From the NCBI GenBank assembly GCA_025506515.1, contig CM046452.1:69559080-69623079 (forward strand): a DNA stretch of 64,000 nucleotides, given 5' to 3'. Below, piece after piece: positions 12,071 to 23,919 of this stretch (its first letter is position 1; every line of letters starts with the position of its first letter). Origin of the DNA: Flaveria trinervia. Lineage: Eukaryota > Streptophyta > Magnoliopsida > Asterales > Asteraceae. Both the position numbers and the translations under genes were made by a program. The notes beneath the pieces were generated by a model, which saw only the letters and a program-made list of their open reading frames with translations, was not told the origin of the DNA and did no database searches.

Positions 12071-12454
12071 TGTAGATAATTATAATTTGGAGAAGAAGAT
12101 AAAATAATGGGTATTTTGGTGTTTTTGTTTAAAACTAAAAGAGAAACTTAACTTTAGTTAGAGTCGGGGACTGCCGATGCGCATACCATGCAAAGTATAG
12201 GTCCGCATCTGTAATTTATTAAAAGTAGGGACTAATGTTGCAATACATGCATACCCTAAGGATTGTTCGTGTAATTTACTCTATTTATAAAAAAATACGT
12301 GAATATCAATATAAATAATAATATATGTTCACATACAAAAATATTTCAAAACGTAATATCAATGATTTAATATTATAGATATTAGTCATTTGATTATATC
12401 ATCTTCCAATGTATATTAATGAAAAACAATAAGAATCCAATAAAAATTGGTGAA

Positions 12455-12545
12455 AAATGGTGAAAATTCGAGTTGGACCGAGTTGGATCGAGTAGGGGCG
12501 AGTTGGATCGAGTAGGGGTGAGTTGAACCGAGTAGGGTCGAGTTG
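12455..12545. repeat. 20-bp tandem repeat
   Basis: Units of the form CGAGTTGGATCGAGTAGGGG repeat about four and a half times with small changes, inside the right arm of the outer TIR element. Confidence 0.75.
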
Positions 12546-12690
12546 GACCGATTCCGAGTAATTTGATTGCGTTGATGAAAAGCGCCTCGGTGCCTTGCCG
12601 AGTACTCGGCCGCTAAGCCAAGTTTTACAACATATTGATTTTTCATATTAAAATAAATTAAATATTTAACTTTATGTATCTCATAATCAA

Positions 12691-12719
12691 CTTGTATAGT
12701 ATACGTGTTAGTAACCTAG
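12691..12719 (+). mobile_element. Helitron-like 3' terminus
   Basis: CTTGTATAGTATACGTG can fold, and is followed by TTAGTAACCTAG and a T, as in the Helitron-like copies at 7999 and 58075. I could not place the matching 5' end. Confidence 0.3.
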
Positions 12720-13856
12720 TTGATATATAAATAAGTTCATGTGTTAAAATATGTTTATTAAAAACTTAAATGTCCATAAACAAAAAAATTAAAAGCAAAC
12801 TTATAAACGGTCATTTTTAAAAAGATGCTATTTAGTTAAAACATATAAAAAAATTCATTCGGTGATTAGGTGCTCGCCAGTCGCCACATGGCTTGTTATA
12901 AGCTTAAGACGAAATGTAGTGGATACAAGGATGAGATGGGAAAAACCCAGCCCCAAGTGTAAACACCACCCTTCAATTCTAGTAACTAGAAAAAAACCCT
13001 TGGATACTGATGAATTATCAAGCATTTAGAGCATTTGTGCGAATCGAACAAAATGAATTACTAATTTTATTTGACTACTAAATTTTTTAGGTAATCTTAT
13101 TTTTTTTAATTATGCATTTTATTTAAATCAATATAATCAAGGTGATTTATATACAAATGTACAAATAAATTCATTTTGTAAAGGTGGAAAAACGTGGGGG
13201 ACACCCTCTAAAATGGTGAAATCTAGGAAAACTATGAAAAATGAAAAAAACTAATACGAAGTTTATGTGTCAAATGAAGAAAAATGGAAAAAACGAGATG
13301 AATCCGTCCCCTCAAACATTTCCTTGGTGAAAGTCCAGTTTCTAGTGGTGTACAAGAATAGTAACCCACCTTGTGGTAAACCTCCTTGAGTCTGACATGA
13401 TCCTGTAGCCTTTAAGATCCTACACCAAAATCATTGCCCTCATGCATACCATTAGACTAGAAAGCAACTACAGTCACTAATATATTTGATTTCGAAGGTG
13501 GGTTAGCACAAGCTTATTTGATGTTGTTGTATTTCGTGTACCTTTGGCTTTAACTCATTAAAGCTATATCACATTGTAAATATTATATTGTTTGTATCTA
13601 AACTAATATAGAACATCTTATGAGTTTTCAAATTTTTCTATAAATGAAATTGTCATGAAATGCCATTTTCTTCTTTCGCATGTCTCAGTGTATGAAATTA
13701 ATACACTAACAAGTGTAGAAACTTATAGCATATTAGTTAAAAGCTTTTTACCACTTGATACACATTTTATTCACGTGACAGATCTAAGAAGCAAATAGAC
13801 AATGGGTTTGGTATACTTTACATATATCAAGTGGAAACAATTAAAGAAGAGGTGAA
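12720..13856. other. Intergenic spacer
   Basis: AT-rich sequence with a GC-richer patch at about 12890-13020 that I cannot assign. No supported gene. Confidence 0.4.
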
Positions 13857-14189
13857 GTGATAAAACAAGAACGATTAGGCGATAGAAATGTTGTAAGAAG
13901 TAAGACTTACACAAAGGAAGTGGATAATGATAAATCTTTGTTACTTCTACCTCGTGAAGTTCTAGATACCATTTTATTCAAAAGTTCCTCATCACTATTA
14001 GCACTCGCACCAAAGTATGTACACCAATCTCAAACAAAGGATGTAATCTGTTTGTCCGACTATGTGCTTATGAATTATGATACTATTATCATACATAAAA
14101 GAGTATATGACGTGACTAATACCCGCACATATATTTTTCGAGTATTATTAGATGCAAAAGATTATATTCGACTTAGAGTTGATATTTAA
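13857..14189 (+). CDS. Unrecognised 110-aa open frame
   Basis: An open frame with ordinary-looking amino-acid use and no low-complexity runs. It begins MIKQERLGDRNV and includes LPREVLDTIL and CLSDYVLMNY. I recognise no family, no signal peptide and no membrane segment. It lies alone in AT-rich DNA just left of the CACTA element. It could be a fragment of a decayed gene or transposon, or chance. Confidence 0.18.
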   Translation: MIKQERLGDRNVVRSKTYTKEVDNDKSLLLLPREVLDTILFKSSSSLLALAPKYVHQSQTKDVICLSDYVLMNYDTIIIHKRVYDVTNTRTYIFRVLLDAKDYIRLRVDI

Positions 14190-14571
14190 CAAAGGTAATG
14201 CATATGTCATGGCTATATATATATATCCTTACTCTTGTTAGATGTAACATTTATTGTAAGTTTTAGATTATTATACTAGGGCAAGTCTTTGTACTTTTCT
14301 GCTAGAAATTGGATTTTTGAATCCATATATCAATAGTTTACAAACGATGTGAATGATGTTAAAATCAGTTGCATGTATTTAATTTGGTAAGTTGGAAGAA
14401 ATAAGATATTATGCATGATACTGAAATTGGCGTTATTAAGAACAAGCTTTAGTAGGTTCGCAAGACACCAAATTTTAAGTTCAACATGTTTAGTAATTTC
14501 TTTTTTTATTATTGAGTAATCCTACAAGGGAGTTCCGCTGCAAATGCGCAGCTTGATGGATGAGTGGAATC
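14190..14571. other. Spacer before the CACTA element
   Basis: Nothing recognisable apart from a short (AT)n run at about 14215-14225. Confidence 0.4.
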
Positions 14572-14589
14572 AAACACTAGTACAAAATT

Positions 14590-14915
14590 GGTTTGTTAGG
14601 GCGGCTCTAACTTATTTGTTAGGGCGGTTGTTTCGTAATTCGCCTCTAAAAATGCATCTGATTTTATGGGGCGGTTTGGAATTTGATTTTTTGGGGCGGT
14701 TCTGTCACAAAATCGCCCTATAAAATCAATATTATTTTTTGGGGCGGTTCTCTAACATTTTTTAAAGCGGGTTTCCCCAAACCGCCCTAATAAAGCTTCT
14801 TTTTTGGGGCGGATCTATCTAAAACCGCCCTATAAAATCCATATTATTTTTTGGGGCAGTTTTTTTTATTATTTTTTAGGGCGAGTTCCCCCAAACCGCC
14901 CTAATAAAGCTTCGT
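14590..14915. repeat. CACTA left subterminal repeats
   Basis: GGGCGGTT-like words, or their reverse AACCGCCC, occur roughly every 20-40 bp, often followed by TAAAAAT-like spacers. This is the usual transposase-binding zone of CACTA ends. Confidence 0.85.
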
Positions 14916-15435
14916 TTTTAATAAGAATAACGTTAACATTTCAAACTATCGTCTTCAACTTCAAACTTCTCTCTTTAACTCCTCTCTCTGTGTTTAGATC
15001 TCATATTGATTTCAAACTTAGCTTCAATCAATTATTCAACAATTTTGTATTAATCATCTTTGTTATTCTCAAATGAGAACTATATTAAGGTACGTTAGTA
15101 TATTGTAATTTCTTTTTAAATTTTGATTATTTTAAATTGTTTATGATGTTTTGTTTTAGGGATTCAAGTCTTTATAATCATCACCACCATATATTTGATC
15201 AAGAAACGTACTAAGTTTTAACAAGAGGTTCTTCAAGATTTTATAAGGTTAGTGAGTTTTAATCTTTTAGTTATATTTATATGTGTGTATATATATAATC
15301 ATTTTATTTAATGTTAGAATATATATTGATTTTCAGTATACACACATATATTTTGCATATATTTGTATTAAATTTATACTATAATACATATGTAATATAT
15401 ACACACACCCATATATACATACATATTATTTTCAG

Positions 15436-18400
15436 ATGGATCGTAAAGTTTGGATGTACAAGATCGAACGTTCTAGCTCAATATATACAAAAGGAGTTCA
15501 AAGGTTTCTTATGGTGGCCAAAGCTGATCGAGTGAATAAGGGAAATGAATCGATTAGTTGTCCTTGTTCACTTTGTAAAAAATTTAAAAGGTTTAAGGAT
15601 ATTAAAGACATAGAGTATCATTGTTTAAACATGGTTTTATGCCTAGATACTCTTGTTGGTCAATGCATGGTGAATCACTTATTGATCGTCACACATCGTC
15701 GCTAAATTTACACAATGATACTACGGAGAACAAAGATTCATATATAAATGACAACAATGAAAACTTAAATGACATGGTAGATGATTTAGACCAAAATATT
15801 GGGGATGGTGATCAAGAAACATTAAAATATTTATTTGATGATGCTGAAAAACCGTTATATCCCGGCTGTAAAAATTTCTCGAAGCTTAGTGCCTTATTAA
15901 AGTTGTTTAACTTAAAGTCAAACTACGGATGGAGTGATAAAAGTTTCACAAGTTTATTAGTGGTTTTGCATGACATGCTTCCTGAAGATAACGAGCTACC
16001 AATCTCAACATATCAAGCTAAAAAATTGATGTGTCCAATGGGATTAGAAGTTGAAAGAATACATGCATGTCCAAATGATTGTATATTGTATAGAAATGAG
16101 TTCGAAAAGGAACATAAATGTGTTACATGTGGTGTGTCGAGGTATAAGCGTAAGAAAGAAACAGATGAAGTTGATGATGATGTGACAAAAAATGGACCAC
16201 CGGCTAAAATGTTATGGTACTTTCCCATTATACCAAGACTAAAACGATTATTTTCAAATGAAAAAGAAGCAAAGTTATTACGTTGGTATTCAGATGAGCG
16301 TACAAATGATGGAAAGCTAAGGCATGTTGCAAACTCGTCTCAGTGGAGAAGAATTGATAACATATATCCAGAGTAGTCGTCATAGTACGTGGCCAGTTCT
16401 TTTATGCATATACAATCTACCACCATGGTTATGCATGAAACGAAAGTACATTATGATGTCCTTGTTGATCCAAGGTCCGAGGCAACCTGGTAATGACATT
16501 GATGTTTATTTGTCTCCTTTGATCGGTAACTTAAAGACTATGTGGAATGCAGGTGTAAACGTGTACGATGCTTACAAGAAAGAATACTTTAACTTGAGAG
16601 CCATGGTTTTTTGTACCATAAGTGATTTTCCTGCATACGGTAATTTGTCTGGATATAGTACGAAAGGTAAATATGCTTGTCCAGTTTGTGAAAACGAGAC
16701 CAGTTCAATATGGTTAAATAACTGTAAGAAAACTATATACATGGGACATCGAAGATTCCTTCCAACTTGTCATAGTTATCGTAATAAAAAAAAGAGTTTG
16801 ACGGAAATACCGAGCACCGAACAATAAGAAAGCGATTTGATCCATTGACACGAGTTGAAAAGCTAAATACTATGTTAGGAAAAAGAACTCGTATCGATAA
16901 AGGAGCCATTTGGAAAAAAAGGTCAATCTTTTGGGAATTACCTTACTGGAGGCATTTAGAAGTTAGACATTGCTTAGATGTTATGCATATTGAAAAAAAT
17001 ATGTGTGATAACTTGTTGGGCTTATTGTTAAACATTCCCGGGAAAACTAAAGATGGTATTAATGCCCGTAAGGACATGGAAGAAATAGAAATACGTAAAG
17101 AGCTTGCTCCTGTTCAAAGACCCAGAGGCTTTTATCTTCCACCCGCATGTTATACCATGTCAAAAGAAGAAAAAACAAAGTTTTGTAAATGCTTGCATGA
17201 TATTAAAGTTCCATCTAACTATTCAGCAAACATTAAAAAGTTGGTGTCGATGAAGGACTGTAAATTGATAGGTATGAAATCTCATGATTGTCATGTTTTG
17301 ATGACACATATGATTCCTATTGCAGTGCGTGGATTATTACCAGAGAATTCGACATACAATATCAAAACTTTGTTTATTTTTTAACACAATTCACTCAAAA
17401 ATTATTGATCCCGAGTCACTGGATACATTACAAAAAGAAGTTATTATCACGCTCTGTGAACTAGAGATGTATTTTCCACCATCTTTTTTTGATGTGATGG
17501 TTCACTTGGTATGTCATATCGTAGAAGAAATTAAGACACGTGGTCTTGTATTTCTCCGGTACATGTACCCTTTTGAAAGATATATGGGGTTCTTAAAAAG
17601 TTATGTAAGAAACCGTAATCGGCCAGAGGGTAGTATTGTTGAAGGATATTCTTCTGAAGAGGTGATTGAGTTCTGTACAGGTTATTTAGAAGGTGTTAAA
17701 AGCATTGGTGTTCCTCAATCTCGTCATTCAGGTAAACTTGAAGGGGTCGGAGGTGTTGGCATGAAAACAATAATCCCAAGTCGTGATAGTTTACAAACTG
17801 CACATTTATTGGTCTTAAAACACATGACTTGTCTTGCTCCGTATGTTGAAGAACACATGAACTTTTTACGATCGACATACCGAGGTAAGGATAATATGTG
17901 GTATATAATGAAGCATAACAAAGACTTTTCTAGCTGGATGAAGAATAAGGTCATGGCAACTAATATTGTTGATATTATTGTAAAGAGGTTAGGACATGGC
18001 CCAAATTTTAAAGTAAAATCTTACCAAGGGTACGACATCAACGGTTATACTTTTTATACCAAAAATCAAGATGGAAAAAGTACAGTACAAAATAGTGGAG
18101 TTACAATAATAGCATCAACGACTGAATTTGATAGAATGAACAAAGACATAATGTTAAGAATTGCTAAAGATTCTTATTATGTTGTGATTCAAGAAATATA
18201 GGAATTAGACTATTATTCTTTTACTATACCTGTGTTCAAATGTAAGTGGGTGAATAACCGTACGAGCGTTAAAGTCGACAAATATGGTTTTACACTTGTT
18301 GACCTTCCAAGTGATGGCTATGCATCTAAACCATTCATTCTCGCAAAACAAGTCACACAGGTATTTTTTATCAATGATCCGAGCCAATCGAGATATCATA

Positions 18401-18591
18401 TAGTTTTGCAAGGTAAACGTCGAATTCTAGGAGTTGACAATGTTGTCGACGAGGAAGAATACAATCAGTTTGATGACCTACCGCCATTTTCTGTCGGTAT
18501 TCAACCGATTAATAATAGAATTAAAGGCAACACATACTTACGATTTGATCACAATGAAGGGATATATATTGATACGTCACGTGAAACTTAA
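15436..18591 (+). pseudogene. TNP2-like CACTA transposase, broken
   Basis: Order of domains: the transposase-associated domain (15436-15640, with CPCSLCKKF and HCLN), the TNP2/Transposase_21 core (about 15850-17380, with YGWSDKSF, MCPMGLE, SSRHSTWPVLLCIYNLPPW and DFPAYGNLSGYS), the DUF4218 region (about 17400-17720, with MVHLVCHIVEE, YPFERYMGFLK and PEGSI) and DUF4216 (about 18130-18400, with YYVVIQEI, then VFKCKWV). The reading frame changes at about 15630, 16376, 16830 and 17350, and a TAG interrupts it at 18199-18201. At 16371 the frame jumps from ...IDNIYPE to SSRHSTW, missing the roughly 20 residues where the family has its LGLxTDGFNPFG motif with a likely catalytic Asp. The protein is therefore dead by several independent lesions. 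Confidence 0.9.
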
Positions 18592-18956
18592 TGACCAAGG
18601 TTTGATATATATATATATATATATAACTTTACTAATATTTTTTATTATAATTTAATAATTAATACCATTTTATTTTATGCAGGATAGTCAAAAATTATGA
18701 AAAGAAGACCCATTTTATTTAAAAGTTTATAGATTTTATTTAAAAGTTTATAGATTTTATTTCTTAATATATCACTTTTTTGTTAATTGTTTTATTTATT
18801 TTTGTATAAATAGTAATAATCAACTATAAAAACTTGAAAAGTAAAAAAATAATATTAACAATTATATAAACATTAACCAAATATATATTTTAACTATATA
18901 ACCTTTATAATTATATTTAACACAACCATATAAATATATTTAAAAAAATTAAATGA

Positions 18957-19065
18957 TTTTTAGGGCGGTTTTGGGCGAACCGCCCTAAAAAATAACGGCT
19001 AAAAACCGCCCTATAAAATAAAAAACAACCCTATAAAATTAAAAACCGCCTTATTAAATATTTAA
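18957..19065. repeat. Internal cluster of CACTA subterminal words
   Basis: GGGCGGTT and AACCGCCCTAAAAAAT/AACCGCCCTATAAAAT words are packed here between the two genes, far from either end of the element, in both orientations. This is unusual, because such words are normally confined to the termini. Confidence 0.8.
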
Positions 19066-19758
19066 CCCTAAAAATCCCACCCCAAACCCACTACCTTTGG
19101 TCATTTTTCAACCTCCATTTGAATATCGTCTCTTCTTCCTCTCAACACAAACCTGCAAGCCACCATCTAGTCTTTCTTTCAACCGTCGCCTTGTCCATCA
19201 CGAGCGTCGCCTACTCTTCACCACAAACCGGAGCCATAGCCGTCTTCTCTGTCTCGACGACTATCTCCACCATCGGCTTCCCGTAGCCACTGTCGCCTTC
19301 TCGTCGGATCTTCCACACAGCTTTGTAGCAATATAATTTACCTTTGAACTCAATCTTTATATTAAACTATTAATGATGCATTTTGTTGATGTTGTAGGTG
19401 CTTTTGGTACTACTTTAAGTTCAAGTTTTTTCATATGAAGTAAGATTCAAACAAAATTAAAAGTATTATTATTCAACCTACTGTCAATATCCTATTTATA
19501 TGTTATGATAATTTTTTAAAGCAGTCGATGGAATAAGAAATTACAAGTGGTCCCTATATGTCGTTTTGCTTAACATTATAATAATATGTTGCACGTGGTT
19601 GTTGTTTCTAAAGAATGTGTGGTTGTTGTTTCTAAAGAATGTGTGTATTTGTGTATGGATATTGTTTATGTGATATTTGTGTATATGGTAATTTTATGTA
19701 TGTTATGTATGTATGTATATATTGTTTGTTGTGTTTGACTTGAATAACTCTGATTAGT

Positions 19759-20640
19759 ATGAAGGAAACATCTAGGCGTGGTAAACGTGGTGCTGCTTGT
19801 TGTTCCAAGAAATTACCCGAGGATTTTTATAATGTTGAGTTTGATGAAAATAATCAACCGATTGGTGATAGAGGTGTTAAGTTAATGTCATGGTTTTGCC
19901 TCAAATGCAAACAAATGTTTCCATATCATATTGATACAAAGGATATTCAAGATAACTTCACAAGTGTCATGTGCGCTAATAATTCCCTTATTGTTAAAGA
20001 ACACATCATGAATATATATGTACTTCATATAGACAAACCATTTTTTGTCGCACCATATTTTGCTAGGTAATATTTATTTATACAATAGATATACATATAA
20101 ACATAAGCATACTTAATTTATCTATAACTTTTTTTATAGTTCCCTTTAGTTGCTATTGATCATTTCATCTTCAACACAAAAGGGATATATTCTTGATTCT
20201 ATAAAAGGAAAAAAGAACTTCAAATCCTATGCTCTTACATCTTTAATTAATGAAACTATTGGGCTACATTTAAATGGGAAATAATTAATGTATGTTTCTA
20301 ATTACTTATTAATATTTTTTCATTGTTGATAAGACTAAATTAACAATGTATTGTGAATTTTGTGCAGTGTAAACAACAACTACAAACTTGGGAATGTGGC
20401 TTTATGGTTATAAAACATATGTATGAGTTTGTCAAAGATATTCAACATCAATTTTCAAATAAAGTAAGTTATTTTTATCAATTTGTATATTTACATATTG
20501 CACTATTTATATATTAAATCTCATTATTATTTATTTGTTTTTAGTCTTGGAATGACACAAGCTATATGTCAGAATTAGAAATTGACAAGTTGATTTTACA
20601 ATTAATGCCGCACTTTATAAGGAAAATGCATACTAGGTAG
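19759..20640 (+). pseudogene. CACTA second gene with Ulp1-like protease remnant
   Basis: The first open piece (19759-20070, 103 aa) includes MSWFCLKCKQMFPY and DNFTSVMCANNSLIVK. Further pieces in other frames read LVAIDHFIFNTKG and YILDSIKGKKNF (20143-20220), then KQQLQTWECGFMVIKHMYEF (about 20370-20430). The LDS(I/L)KG and WECG(F/Y) words match the C-terminal Asp/Cys part of the Ulp1 (C48) SUMO-protease fold that many plant CACTA and Mutator elements carry. The pieces are separated by AT-rich sequence with intron-like spacing (20071-20140, 20285-20365, 20465-20545), so some gaps may be introns and others decay. Confidence 0.7.
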
Positions 20641-20904
20641 ACGTCAACGTATTTTACGGTACTATTGTGTTATATATTGAAATTTTGTATAGTAAACACT
20701 AAATGTTTGTAATATTATTGTTATTTTGATCGCTTGAGAATTATTATACAATCAAGTTGATGTTTTATAATGTATCTTTATAGTTTTAATAGTATAGTAT
20801 TAGATTTAGATGTTGAGTTTGGGAGTAGAAGTGAAGTATCTGGAAAATTAGTAATATATATTCTGGAAAAATATATTTTATAAATTAAATATATTTATTT
20901 TAAA

Positions 20905-21160
20905 TTAAAAAACCGCCCTATAAAATTATAAAAAATCATTGAAACCGCCCTATAAAAAGAAAAAAAATCACCTCCAATATGCAAAAAATCGCCCTATAAA
21001 ATGAATCCACAAACAACCCTATAAAATAACAAACCGCCCTATAAAATAACAAACCGTCCTATAAAATAACCGCCTTATAAAATAAGTATTTTTTAAAGCA
21101 ACATTTTTAAGGGCGGTGTGAAACCGCCCTAACAAACAAACTTAACCGCCCTAATAAACT
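20905..21160. repeat. CACTA right subterminal repeats
   Basis: About ten copies of AACCGCCCTATAAAAT and variants (AACCGTCC, AACCACCC-like) run up to the terminal inverted repeat. Confidence 0.85.
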
Positions 21161-21178
21161 ATTTCTGTACTAGTGAAA

Positions 21179-21985
21179 TGAATGAACCGACGATAAAAAA
21201 AAAACTCAAACATTGATTTGGCTTGGAAGTTAGAATTAGTAGCTGGAATCTAGAACCAAACCTAAGACTTTAGTTAGAACGAGAAATAAGAAAACTCAAA
21301 GGAAAACAAAATTAAAAACGGTGGATGGATAGGAGCGGGGATGGCGGCACAACACCCTATTTTGGGTTTTTGTTAAGTGGGTACAATTAGGGTTTGTATT
21401 TCTGTGAAAGATAAAGAAAAAAAGGTCTATAACCCTAATGCTTTTATTCCATATAAGACAGTATAATACTGAATTGATTCATTGGTGTGTTGTATGCATC
21501 AAACATTCATTTTTACAAGCAAGTTTTTAAGTTAGGCATGAGAAAACGGCCAACACCATTCATATCACAAGTTAAATTTCTTATAGTTGCTTTTGAATTA
21601 TATTTGTTTAGGTTAGATTAGCTACAAGATTTGATTAAGAGCGAACATCCTTATATTCTTAGTGACAAGGGTTAAGCATCTAGAGAACAAGATTGTTACG
21701 TTATTTTGTTCGTATTCTATTCTCAACAACTTCTAGGTTTTATATTTCTTTTCAAAATTTTATTATGTCCTACATAGTTATTCTTACTTCATATAATATT
21801 AACTTGTATTAGTTATCATTGTTTACTTTGCTATGAGGTAAAATGTAACTTTATTAGCTAACGCATCTTAAATATAAAAAAAGTATATTGATGTCTTGAG
21901 AGAATCGCTTTTTTCCTAAAGAGTGATGTCACGACCACAATGGTCATTGATTCAATACTAACATCTTATATCCATTTTTTTAAGA
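21179..21985. other. Intergenic spacer
   Basis: AT-rich with no gene. I see nothing definite between the CACTA right end and the Copia remnant. Confidence 0.45.
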
Positions 21986-23640
21986 ACTTTAACATAAATA
22001 GTCGGGAGAAAAATCTCTGATCAGAGTTGTATGATATGTTCAAAACTATCAAGAACATACCAAACAAACCCTCACAAGTCTCGGTGTTGAGGAATCATGA
22101 GAGTAGGATGGTTGTTAAGATAAAGTGATTTGCCTAGCTCGAACAACATGTGAATGCTCACAGTGTCAAACATATTAAGCATCTTAAGGGCCTAAATTGT
22201 TTCTGTTAAATGAAAGTTCAACATTAAATGAGGAACCTTTCAAAGTATCTAACAGAGCTAAAGAAGGGGAAGTCCGATAATGCTAGCACTTTATGTATCT
22301 ATAATAAATCTAAAGACTTTCTGTAATAACTTAAGGGTATTTGACATTGGATGTGGTACGCACATTTTCTATGAATTGAATGGACTCAAGAAGACTAGAA
22401 AGCAAAAGGAAAGTAGTTTCGTACTCCATGTTGGCAATATAGTTTATTTTGAGGTTAAATATAATGACAATCTTCATTTTATTGCCAAACATATTGTACT
22501 TGATTCTAAAAGTATTAGTAATGTTCCTAGTTTAACTAGAAAGATTATTTTAGTTGCTCGTTCTTATAAATAAACAAGGTTACATATTTGGTTTCTGTAA
22601 TGAAAATATCTATCTTATATTAATAATATATTTTAGTTTTAGGTATGATCTCATAAAGGAATTATAAAGTTAATATACGTGGTCCATGTTGGTGATAATG
22701 TATATATACATTGAGCACAAAACAATCTACGTCAAACATTAATCTAACATGTCAATGACATTTTCGACTTGGATACCTGATGGTGAAACAAATATTCAAA
22801 TTTCAAAGCGAATACAATCCACACATTCAAAACCCTTCAACTTATATAAATCTTGTCTTAGTAGCACGATGACTAATGCATCTTTAACCAACAACATTGA
22901 CGACCTACAAAAACAGTAGAACTTTATACACACTAATGTGTGTTCTACTTTTAGTATAATGTCTAGAAGTGTTCTGAGATACTCCATTATATTTACTAAT
23001 AACATTAGTACGAATGGTATGTTTACCTGGTAAACGCAAACATGAAGCATTTAAAGTTTTGAAGATGTTTTAAAATGAAGTATAAAATCAGCTCCACAAA
23101 ATGAGAAAAGTTAAGTGATCGAATCAAAATGACGGGTATCTTTGTTACAACTTCAATATGTCATGAACGGGATCGTTTTTCAGCTCACTCAATCTGGAAC
23201 GCAACAACTAATAATAACTGAGAGGAGGAATTAGACTTTGTTAGATGTGGTTCAATAAATATTGAGTTGTAGACACCTTTTTGAGTTGAGCCTCAGAAAC
23301 AATTGTCCATATAGTCAATATGGTTCCAACCAAGAAGGTTGGATTATACACCATATATTATGATATAGAAAGACTCTAAATGTCATGCTGATGATACTTG
23401 TTATCATAGTTGCATAAAAAGACTATGAGATATTGCAGGATATCAGAAGGTTTTTCTTCATGAACATCTAAATGAAATTGTCTATATGGATCAACATAAA
23501 GATTTTATCGCCCTTATGCCTTCAGATATAGCATGTAATAGATTTAAGCAAGCATTAACAGTTGAAATTTTTTATTTTGTCAGAAAAGTAAAAAGTTTGG
23601 ATCTATCAAGAACGCTAGTAGAAGTGTAATTATTATTCAG
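21985..23640 (+). pseudogene. Decayed Copia gag-pol remnant
   Basis: Recognisable pieces remain in several frames. RNLSKYLTELKKGKSD (about 22225-22275) matches the segment after the gag zinc knuckle. VFDIGCGTHIFYELNGLKK (about 22335-22395) matches the Copia protease box, where the usual DTGCG has become DIGCG. LHVGN and DLNC-like sequence of the gag-pre-integrase part follows. VFLHEHLNEIVYMDQHKDF (about 23450-23510) matches the reverse-transcriptase segment after AFLNG. The spacing between protease and RT pieces is about 1.1 kb, so the integrase has been lost or destroyed. No LTRs were recognised. This belongs to a different Copia lineage from the 43.6-57.8 kb element. Confidence 0.65.
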
Positions 23641-23919
23641 ATCTTGCATTTAGACGACATTTGGCTCACTAGACTTGAAAATCCAACCTTAAACGACATT
23701 AAGTCAGGGTGAATAGTACTTTGCAATGAAAAATTTTGATAGAACGACATGTATTTTATAAATAAAGATCATCGAAAAATATAAAAGTGGCTTGTAAGAT
23801 TATTAAATGTTTTTCAATACGAGATGTCAACCGTGGTTTTTTTTTTCGTAAATGACAGCATGATACTATCCTTAGTAAATTTTAGTGCAAATACACTAGA
23901 AGGATAAAATGTAAGTAAC

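Larger units (their letters stand above)
8507..12281. mobile_element. Mutator-like element (MULE), non-autonomous
   Basis: The ends GAGTAAATTACACG... are inverted repeats that align for roughly 130 bp once the nested LTR is removed. The inner part of the repeat includes GTCCCCAACGCTAACT at left and GTCCCCGACTCTAACT reversed at right (about 11329 and 12168). A perfect 9-bp target duplication TATTTATAA flanks it (8498-8506 and 12282-12290), the size typical of Mutator. Without the nested LTR the element is about 1.06 kb. It has no transposase; its core is a GC-rich GTGGCGG-type minisatellite. Confidence 0.85.
8336..12636. mobile_element. Outer TIR element interrupted by a MULE
   Basis: The left end, starting AATGGTTGCAAAACTCGCTA, matches the reverse complement of the right end, which starts AATATGTTGTAAAACTTGGC, as imperfect inverted repeats. 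Both subterminal regions carry GAGTACTCG-type words (about 8425 and 12600). The element's own sequence is 8336-8497 plus 12291-12636; the rest is a later insertion. The right part has a 20-bp tandem repeat (12455-12545). No coding region or clear target duplication was found. Superfamily unknown, possibly hAT or Mutator. Confidence 0.45.
14575..21175 (+). mobile_element. CACTA (En/Spm-type) DNA transposon
   Basis: A 6,601-bp element. It starts CACTAGTACAAAA and ends with the inverted copy TTTCTGTACTAGTG, flanked by the 3-bp duplication AAA (14572-14574 and 21176-21178). Both ends carry many copies of the subterminal word GGGCGGTT or AACCGCCC, the expected TNPA-type binding repeats. Inside are a broken TNP2-like transposase (15436-18591) and a second broken gene with Ulp1-like sequence (19759-20640). 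The frameshifts and a lost catalytic segment mean this copy cannot move by itself, although its intact ends could be mobilised in trans. Confidence 0.93.

Noticed and set aside
22796..23050. 84-aa minus-strand frame
   Set aside because: It lies within the decayed plus-strand Copia remnant and has no match I recognise.
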